A stretch of 64,000 nt of DNA, from positions 255,501 through 319,500 of the forward strand of contig CAJQUW010012510.1 of NCBI GenBank assembly GCA_907163375.1, written 5' to 3'. Both the position numbers and the translations under genes were made by a program. How positions within the stretch are numbered: the first letter of the stretch is position 1; each line of letters begins with the position of its first letter. Below the pieces are notes generated by a model, which made no database searches, was not told the origin of the DNA, and saw nothing but the letters and a program-made list of their open reading frames with translations. The stretch comes from Prostheceraeus crozeri (Eukaryota; Platyhelminthes; Polycladida; Euryleptidae). This document shows positions 56,233-64,000 of the stretch, one piece after another.

Positions 56233-57332
56233 GCTATGAGTTGTCAGCAAAGCATTAGTAGGTGCATGTCGAAATGTTGTAATTCATAGATACTGAGACT
56301 ATAAAAGCGTCACACGCTTGCTGCCGACCTATGTAAGAAGTCGGCTCTGATCACCATCAGATCACGCACGTATCAATCAAACATGATTCATTTCTCTCGG
56401 AAGGAAGGAATTTATTTACGTATGCCTAGGAACAAGAATGAATTCACATAGAGAACTTGACCAAATGGGCACAGTTAAAACAATAGCATTCTTCAACTAG
56501 GAAGTCAAATTTCCTATGGAATTTTTCCGAAAATACTTCCACGTAAATTCGACCTAACAGCTCTTGTTAAAAGCTCTTGTCAAGCATCTTGACAAAAGTG
56601 ATCCCTTAATTGTTCATTGTTTACAAAGTTCCACAACAGGGAGGCTTTAAAGATGAATATTGCCTATTGCAATTAAATTGTCAAATCGACAGACGCGAAA
56701 TTGAATGCATCATGCAATTCCCTCTCTATTTGAAAACCTTCATTGTAGCAAACTCCAATAGTTGTTGAACATTTAATAAATTGAGCACAAGATCATCGGG
56801 AAACGCAATCTATGAATTTACATCAATTGTTAGGAAATTTTCGAATTATCAGGCGGTTTGAATATATCCAATTTCTGTAGAATGAGAGCGTAGTTGTATC
56901 CAATTGGTAAGAGATACACTTACTCGCTTTGTCAACAACTTAATGACATATCATTTTGTTGATCTGGAAATAGCTTCCATTGGAGTTTGTGTTTTTTATT
57001 AAAGTCATTTGCTATCAGGCTAACCGACTTTGGCAGACGATATGACGGTTTAATCGATGAAAGATATTATCTCCATGTACTCTAGCAGAAATTGAGTTCA
57101 TGTCTGACGAGACTAAGAGAATTCCACACTAATTGCTCCGAACATTGCCTTGAGATTTGGTTGCTAAGTGACAATACTTTTATGACTTCGTCAGGCATTA
57201 ACATTACATTTTGCAGCATGTATACGCACTAGACCGTGCATATTGTTAGTTTGAGAAAAGCGTAGTCACTGTATGACGAAAGTTACAAGCGTAAAATACA
57301 TAAACTGCAATTTGGAAGGCTTCGCTAAGTAT

Positions 57333-57500
57333 GTGGGATTACTCAGTTAATTGGTTAAGGGCTGCACTTCGATAAGTGACAGCAGAAGGTTAATAGTTCG
57401 AGTCTCAGGAGGTACCACCGCTTTTACAAGATGCTGCTAGCCCTAACTTTGTGAGAGTTGCGTGTGTGTGAAGGATTCCTCACTTTTGGCTTGTCAGTAT
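57333..57500 (+). mobile_element. SINE family 2, diverged copy
   Basis: GTGGGATTACTCAGTTAATT, TTAATAGTTCGAGTCTCAGG and TTGTGAGAGTTGCGTGTGTG keep the family order. Confidence 0.75.
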
Positions 57501-58391
57501 GGCTTCCTACCTTGCCTACTTTGCGCAAGAGATGGATCAAACAAATGGAGCAAATCGCCTGAGTCCGAAACCCTGATCTGAGAAGCCTGTAGCAGCAACC
57601 CATTTCTTCAACCGCTATATGTGATAATCCAACATCACAAGCCATTGAAATATCACGTTCAAAGAAAAGAAAAAGATGTGATATTTGGCCCGGCAAAACT
57701 GTCCGATTCTAAATTTTCTTGAATCACAAATTCAAATTGAATCTCACATTGGCAGTCGATCTGTAAATATAGAAGTATGATGACAGGGCCGGGCCGCTGA
57801 AATCGTTTCACATTTTTAACGTCTTCGGAATCGACTCTGTGATTTTTCTCGGATCACACTTTGGGAAATCATTTTCACTTTGTTTGATTTTGAAACTATG
57901 CAAGCACATGGTTATAAAACCATTCTGTAGACCTGGTTATCAAGGCAATTTTAAAACTTCAATTCATATCCTTTTGTCAATCTAGTTATTCAACTGATGT
58001 TAGAAACCTTTTCATTAAAAAGTGCGACATTACGAGTATGTGCAATTAGTATAAGCCTTATGTACAATTAATAACTGATGTGTCAGCAAAATGCATTGAT
58101 GAAAGGGAGTGATATGTTATGAGAGCCAACATTTGCCAGCTTGCACACTTGTGATTAAATTTTCTATCACTAGTCATCATTTGAAAATTTTTAGAAAATA
58201 AAATAACTGCTCTTGATGAAAAATAACTTCAATAAAAATAGTGAAACATGGTCTTGCATTTTTAACCCTAGTTTCAATTAAAATTTCATAAATCCATTGC
58301 GTAATAAATTATTTTCAGTGTCAATCTAGACTTTATGTGAGTCTTCATGTCTCTGTGTTAATAGTATTCAATGCCGCTTGATGCAGATAAG

Positions 58392-58505
58392 CTTACTCAA
58401 GGGCTCCTTCCCCTACCCAAGGCGCAGAGCAAGCTGTGGTGGGGCAGCCTTCACACACACACTCGAAACCCCCACCAGATTAGGGTTAGTAACCTCTAGT
58501 GAGAC
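58392..58505 (-). mobile_element. SINE family 2, 3' body only
   Basis: Minus strand: TCTCACTAGAGGTTACTAAC, CCTAATCTGGTGGGGGTTTC and GTGTGTGTGTGAAGGCTGCC. The tRNA-like head is absent. Confidence 0.75.
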
Positions 58506-60606
58506 CAAAGAGTTTTCATTTCTTTCACAATAAAAAAAGAGATAGTAGACATTTACAAAGTAAACATGAATTTCTTCGTTCTGAAATTATTACACAAGTT
58601 GGCGATCACAAAAACACTATAAGTAATATATGAACATAATTATGTTATGAAATTATTGAAAAGTTTCTCGTAGTTAGGGGTTGCAATTCAAAACAAAACT
58701 AAGATTACTCTGGTGTTAGATTATGAGAGAGTAGTCTGTTGCGGAGGTGTGCAATGGTCCCAAAAAACTACTTTTATTCAGTTCCGGAAAAATCCAAGAA
58801 CCGACTCTCCTCAGAAGTTCTGGGTAGTGATGAAACTCATCTCATTCATTCGATCAGTAAATTCAAGCAAATATGATGCTACTCGTACTAATGATCGAAT
58901 TGACGCCAATCACAAATAGTTCCTCTTATTGCTTGCATCTTTGGGAAGTTTGTTCGCAAAACGATTCACGATTAATAATATTGATGAAATGGGAAAAACT
59001 ATGCACGTTATTATATCATAAAAACGAAATTTTCTTTTCGAGAATTTTTAATAAGCTATTGTGTCGGAGAAATTTGTGGGCAGAGCGAATGAATTTTGTC
59101 AGATGAATGCGTATAATGAGCAACCTTTTCAAGGGCTACATGTTTAGATGAATTAATATATAAATGTTATGAACAGTCTCGCCCTTTAATCTCAACTTCA
59201 CACTTGTGAGTGCCCTAGCTGTGATCAACATAAGTGTGCCATAATTGAAATAATAATATTTTGATCATGTTATAGCAGAATTATGGATTTTAGGCATCAT
59301 AAATGTGATACCTAAGATCCATAATTCTTCTATGCTGAAAATATCATAATTTTCTCACGTAATCCGAACCCGACCGGAATGACCACACCTTAAGACGGCG
59401 GTTTTGTCCATCAATTTACTTACGATTCTAGATACTATAAGTTTGTTCAAATCTGTCGGCAAGCCGCACTGACTAGTCTTTGTATTTCGCTTTCCATCTC
59501 ACGAGCTCAATAATTCAGCAGAGTAAACTTTCGAGAGTTGCATTATAAATTCCGCATTTTTCTTACGCTCTAACACTCTTGATTAAAGATATGCCATTAA
59601 GCGATTTGAATAGTAGATTTGAGTGATCATGTTCAGATAGCGAACCGAGGTATTCTTACACAATCCCATCTTTAGAAATCGTGTATGGCATTGATAAGAT
59701 TGAAGTCGGCTTGTTAGAAGGGATATCATATTGTACACATGGATTTGAACTGCAAATATTCAATTTTCTACCCGCGAACAATTTCTCTCCCAGACAATGA
59801 GGATGTTGACAAAATTTGGTCAATATTGATTTCATGTTGAGAAATAAATAATTTTGGATATACAGGAATGCTATGTTGATTTATGCCAACTATGTGTCAC
59901 CTTATCCTTTCTTCGACAAATGTATATATACTGCCTTACAGAATTAATAAGACGAATGGAATTTCAAGGGAAGCAAGTTGATCATTCTGGACGAAGGCTT
60001 AGAGAATGATTGAGGAAGAATTTTGATGGAATGCACAACTAATGAAAAAATATTCTCTTTGAATCATTTTCCCATGTAATTTCTTGTCCATTTGCAATAT
60101 CTTGCAGTGAAATGTGTTAATCAGAATATTGCTTTCAGCCTCTATCCATCTGTTAAATCTGTCATGTTTGTTTATTGATATTAAATCTCTTTCTGTAACA
60201 AACATTTTGCATTTACAAGAGATAATTGACAAGTAATGAAGAAATATTGAATGTGAGCCTGCAACGTCCTTCTTTCCTCAAGCTTAACTTCCAGTACAAT
60301 GATCAAGATTAAAAGAGGAATTCGTATTAGTTCTCGGTGGATAATCGAGTAGAACAAATCTTAACACAAGAAAAATTTAAGAACAAATTATTGAAAATAT
60401 GAAAGTATTGTATCCTGAATACGCTTTCTCCATGACACAACGGATACGGGCTATTCGAAGTTCACGAGCAAGTCAAGTCCGATGAGAATGTCACTGGATG
60501 TCAACTAAAGGGGCAGCAGAAAATTCAACTCATTTCATCTCTAACTTGATAGAGATGGAATAAGAAATTGCAACGGACATGCCGGTAGCCACCGGGAGCC
60601 ATAGTC
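58506..60606. other. Sequence without recognised gene
   Basis: AT-rich; contains the fold-back hairpin at 59270-59336. No exon recognised. Confidence 0.4.
59270..59336. repeat. Imperfect hairpin (about 30-bp arms)
   Basis: TATAGCAGAATTATGGATTT with TAGGCATCA pairs with TGATACCTAAGATCC and ATAATTCTTCTATG across a short AAATG loop. Weaker pairing extends outwards over TATTTTGATCAT and AAAATATCATAA. Probably a small fold-back element. Confidence 0.6.
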
Positions 60607-61318
60607 CGGCAGCCAGAGCGAGTTTCTGCAGGGAACGAGGCCGAAAGTGAGACTTTCAGAGAATGATGTACACCCTATGCCTACTTCGAATCGGCACGTC
60701 TGTCGAGTTCTAGTGAGTTCCTCTTCTTGTCAGACAGGATCAAAGAAAAGCACATGTAAATCCAATGGGACGCAGATTGCAGTTTTTGGATGAAATTTTG
60801 TATGTTTTCTCTAATTAAACGATAAGTACTAAGCCCACAGTCATAATTTTTGGCATGGAATGTCTTCAGGTCATTTCCTTTCATCTTCATGCACCCCTGT
60901 CTATAAAGCTAAACACATTTATATTTGGTGAGCCTCTCAATGTCGGCAAACACAAACATTTCGAGCAACTTTATCCACATTCAGCCACATTCTCGCATAC
61001 ATCGCCGATCAGAAGCTTCATAATTTCACGTGCACATCATAGGAAATGACCTGAAGACATTCCATGTCAAAAATTATGACTGTGGGCTTAGTACTTTTCG
61101 TTTAATTAGAGAAAATATGCAAAATATCATTGTAGTCAAAAACGGCAAACTGCGTCCCATTGGATTTGCATGTGTTTTTCTTTGATTTTGTCTGACAAGA
61201 AAAGGAACTCACTAGAACTCGGCAGACGTGCCGATTCGAAGTAGTCATAGGGTGTACATCATTCTCTGAAAGTCTCACTCTCGGCCTCGTTCCCTGCAGA
61301 AACTCGTTCTGGCTGCCG
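60607..61318. mobile_element. 712-bp fold-back element with about 285-bp inverted arms
   Basis: The left arm (60607-about 60895) begins CGGCAGCCAGAGCGAGTTTC and contains GGCCGAAAGTGAGACTTTCA and TCTTCAGGTCATTTCCT. The right arm (about 61028-61318) is its reverse complement with roughly 90% identity by eye, ending GTTCTGGCTGCCG. A short spacer of about 130 bp separates them. No transposase. No target duplication could be fixed; similarity may extend a few bases outwards (TAGT on both sides). Confidence 0.85.
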
Positions 61319-61907
61319 AACTACCAGGCCTGTCCCGTCTGAGGTGATAGCTGCCCCCCTGAGAGTGATACATATGAATGGAAATAACGCGAACATTAAA
61401 AAAATTCTAAGGCAGAATGTCGTAACCAGATATCAACATTTTAGCCTCAAGAAAAATTAAAAAATAATGATCAATGTACCAACAAACTAACATCCGACAT
61501 GAAGGCACTGTCCAACATCTACTTGCATCACTAAGTTGTCACTGAACCGTTTTTCGCCTGCTGCGAGCAGCGCCGGTCTCAAGGAAGGGCATTTAGACAT
61601 TTACGTATCTTTCTTATCAGTCATTGTCTCTACTGTATCATGATAAATGTAAGCTGATTGTCCTGCTTAAGCGGTATACATGTACATTTCATCTTGCATG
61701 TTTAGCTGCTAAAACCTTGTTTTGTTGACTTCAAGGCAGTGAGATAAATGTAATCAAAAAATGCGGAAATATATGGCGTGTTTGAATAGGTTGCAGAAGC
61801 AAGATCAACAATGATGGCATCACTTAAACTTCATTCCTATCAATCAGACAGATGAGATTATACATACAGCACTGCTTGTAAAGCAAATTGACAGCAAAGA
61901 ATTTGAC
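61319..61907. other. Sequence without recognised features
   Basis: No exon or repeat boundary recognised. Confidence 0.4.
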
Positions 61908-62112
61908 AGGTGGTTGGATAGCTCAGTTGGTTAAGATCCGTGATTCGGTACGAAAGTGCAGAAGGTTCAGGGTTCAAGTCTGTCCACTCGGGACGTACCT
62001 CTGCTCTCACTAAAGAGGTTACAAACTCTAATCTGGTGAGAGTTGCGAGTGGTGAAGGTGTCCCTCCCAAAACTGGGGTAGGGCAGGGATGAGTAAAAAA
62101 GTAACAATGGTG
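61908..62112 (+). mobile_element. SINE family 2, near full length
   Basis: GGTGGTTGGATAGCTCAGTT (A-box), TTCAGGGTTCAAGTCTGTCC (B-box), CTCTCACTAAAGAGGTTACA, CTAATCTGGTGAGAGTTGCG and GGGTAGGGCAGGGATGAGTA, ending in an A-rich tail. Best-preserved copy of this family. Confidence 0.9.
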
Positions 62113-63626
62113 CACATGTACTGATTACTTTCAGCTTAGCAGATTATTAACCCTCGCCGGTCAAGTCAGGTATAAAAATTTCCGGATCTCTTAGTTCTGT
62201 GCTGCAATAGAATTTGATGGACTTCACGTAGGAAATTGTCACTTCATCGCTTCGATTGTTAAAATCGACGACGTTAGAGATGTCACTATTCTCTTAGACG
62301 CATGTTGTGTAAAAACATTCACACGCTTTCGATTTTTTTGGGGATGTTTTCAGATAAAATATCATCAACACAACATAATGCTGATTCTGACAAAATTAGC
62401 GATCGAATCCTATACTTACTTTGGTCTCAATATGATATCCAACATTGCAGTCATCACAGGACATACACCTCGATATTATGAATAAAAACAGACGAAGCCT
62501 TCTTGATTTTAGTTCAATGTGTTCGGTCCAGTTTAAAGTAGTATTGAAGGTGTTATCTACTATGATGACACCTGTAGCCGTGTGAACGTTTATAAAAGTT
62601 GTGAGCGATGCAAAGATTTGTGATGTTTCTCAATGGCATTATTGAAGGGAGAGGTAAGACTGCTGATGGTATAAACTGGTTCATGAGATTTTTTTTCTGC
62701 TATTGTTATGTCTCACGTGTTGGATAGTTCAAATCTGAAAGTTCCCGCCTGTAACTGACTTATTGATGAAATTATTCACGTTTCTGCACTCCTAGTTAAA
62801 ATGGGTCGATGATGTTAAAGCGGATCATGAAAAGCGTGTACAGTGTGCGTGAATATAAATATATTAAAGGTTCAAAAACTTGAGGATCATTTATATGAAA
62901 ACATAAGGATCTGGTAAACATAGTCTCCTTCCATAATACTGTATCTCCTCTTATAAACGCCACCCTCTAATAAGCACCTCAGCTGAGAGGTCGGCTTTTT
63001 AATTAACCTGCCCTCTAATGATAAACTCCTCATCTCTGATATCAAGAAATTCAGGGAAGAATGACGAAGTTCAGTGAATAATCGTCCATTGAACTAAAAA
63101 GCAAAGAAGTAAACGTCACTGGAATACCTAGTGATACTGTACAGTAGCTAATGGAGTCTGTGTTATGATGAAAGAGGCCACACTCAACCTCACACTCTTC
63201 ATCTGATTTTGTGTCGTCATCCACATCTACATATATCACAGTCTTCATGCACGATTCTTTTTGGAGGGGATGGCGAAACACTTACTAAAAAATAGCCTAG
63301 CCTATAAGTTGCATGCTTTATGTTGTATGCAAGTTGGCGGCTCCTGTTTCTGGCTGTTGCTAGACTGCACCATCGAGCATCGAGTCATCACGCTGAAGTT
63401 TAGTTTGAACCCCGCATTCAACTGACCAAGGGAAGGAAGCTCAAGTAGAGTACCGGTATTTCAAGAAACTTGTCATACGCTGTGTTCAATCAACGTCGAA
63501 TTCCGGATCCACGGAAAATCTTCATCAATGTATTTAAATATCGTAACTGGATGAGCCCAAACTTCTCACAGAGAGAACGACCATTTTGACTTTATTAAAA
63601 ACCCATATTCAGGACAATACAGTACC
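62113..63626. other. Sequence without recognised gene
   Basis: Contains a CTCTNATAAAC/GCC-type internally repeated stretch at about 62945-63030 that may be a transposon end. An acidic minus-strand frame (DVDDDTKSDEECEVECG at about 63180-63230) is not assignable. Confidence 0.35.
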
Positions 63627-63996
63627 TGAGACAACAGTTTTATACATGGATAAATAGCATCCAACGTGATCTGTTGTTGTACATGTAGACAGTGCTTAAA
63701 CTGTTACATTAGTGAGACACGGAGATGTCGTAATCACGGGAGTGAACGAGCATCTGAGAGGAAAGCCAGTGCCTACCGAAGTGAGCTGTCATCCACACGA
63801 AGCAAGCCAAGAGGACTTCAAAGTTTTGTTTAGAAATGTTCACAACTGCATTGCAGAGACACTATGCATTAAATTAAGTACTTTTGTATTAATAAATGAG
63901 AACTCTTCATCTGAGCCTCTCTAAATGTTCTAATTTTAGCATCTTTTAGTGAATTGCATTGACCATGATTTATCCATGTATATAACTGTTGTCTCA
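63627..63996. mobile_element. 370-bp TIR element (MITE-like) at the right edge
   Basis: TGAGACAACAGTTTTATACA plus TGGATAAAT at 63627-63655 is matched in inverted orientation at 63968-63996 (29 bp, one mismatch). The interior contains a 70-codon open frame. The window stops four bases after the right end, so the target duplication cannot be read. Confidence 0.8.
63712..63924 (+). CDS. Unrecognised 70-codon frame inside the TIR element
   Basis: Encodes MRHGDVVITGVNEHLRGKPV, TEVSCHPHEASQEDFKVLF and NCIAETLCIKLSTFVL, then a stop. Composition looks protein-like and unlike the AT-rich surroundings, but I recognise no family. It may be a scrap of a transposase captured in the element, or a host exon fragment. 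The upstream start is not supported by any context. Confidence 0.3.
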   Translation: MRHGDVVITGVNEHLRGKPVPTEVSCHPHEASQEDFKVLFRNVHNCIAETLCIKLSTFVLINENSSSEPL

Positions 63997-64000
63997 CCTA

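Noticed and set aside
60681-61049. Open frames on both strands
   Set aside because: They lie in the arms of the fold-back element and mirror each other.
49316-64000. Next FAM135 exon (NSADLR... or GHSLG block)
   Set aside because: Looked for the family's next blocks on the plus strand and found none, so the exon is assumed to lie beyond the window.
1-64000. LTR retrotransposon, Polinton or viral fossil
   Set aside because: No gag, protease, integrase, capsid or paired long terminal repeats recognised anywhere; the retroelement matches are all LINE-type.

Overview
The window looks like nuclear DNA of an invertebrate animal. It is AT-rich and gene-poor, has very long introns, and is full of interspersed repeats: several tRNA-derived SINE families, 5'-truncated LINEs, Tc1/mariner, hAT and PIF/Harbinger relics, and long-inverted-repeat elements. 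There are no operons, no prokaryotic gene arrangement, and no rRNA or CRISPR. Nothing in the sequence fixes the phylum.

The only host gene recognised with confidence is a plus-strand homologue of vertebrate FAM135A/FAM135B, a protein with a C-terminal DUF676 lipase-like domain. The exon at 49042-49315 encodes the start of that domain (a nucleophile-elbow-proximal VCVHGLDG block). Two upstream exons, 10435-10846 and 25323-25506, have good splice sites and join to it in compatible phase (2 then 0). The predicted introns are about 14.5 kb and 23.5 kb. The rest of the lipase domain is not visible before 64000, so the next intron exceeds about 14.7 kb. A possible GPCR C-terminal exon lies antisense inside the first intron (20267-20439).

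Layout. 1-10.4 kb: LINE relics (1850-2667, 5960-6650), a PIF/Harbinger relic with a 231-codon ORF (3361-4365), and a Tc1/mariner transposase relic split by a precise hAT-type MITE (4950-5446). 10.8-25.3 kb (intron): a 1658-bp long-TIR transposon with CACGGTG ends (14842-16499), a LINE with a zinc-finger remnant, an 88-bp duplication and a head-to-head SINE pair. 25.5-49 kb (intron): a tRNA-like sequence, many SINEs, an 11-copy 61-bp minisatellite (30691-31372), a Tc1/mariner relic, and a LINE carrying YADD reverse transcriptase and a PHD-like finger (37216-38262). 49.3-64 kb: more SINEs, a 712-bp fold-back element (60607-61318) and a 370-bp TIR element at the right edge.

The repeats do not form a pathway with the gene; they account for most of its intron length. 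Perfect or near-perfect target-site duplications flank several SINE copies and the hAT MITE, so some of these insertions are fairly young. Five short hairpins with a hammerhead-ribozyme-like core (about 6955, 19258, 38619, 48228, 53045) are the least expected signal and may mark Penelope-like retroelement ends. All functional calls were made by eye from motifs.
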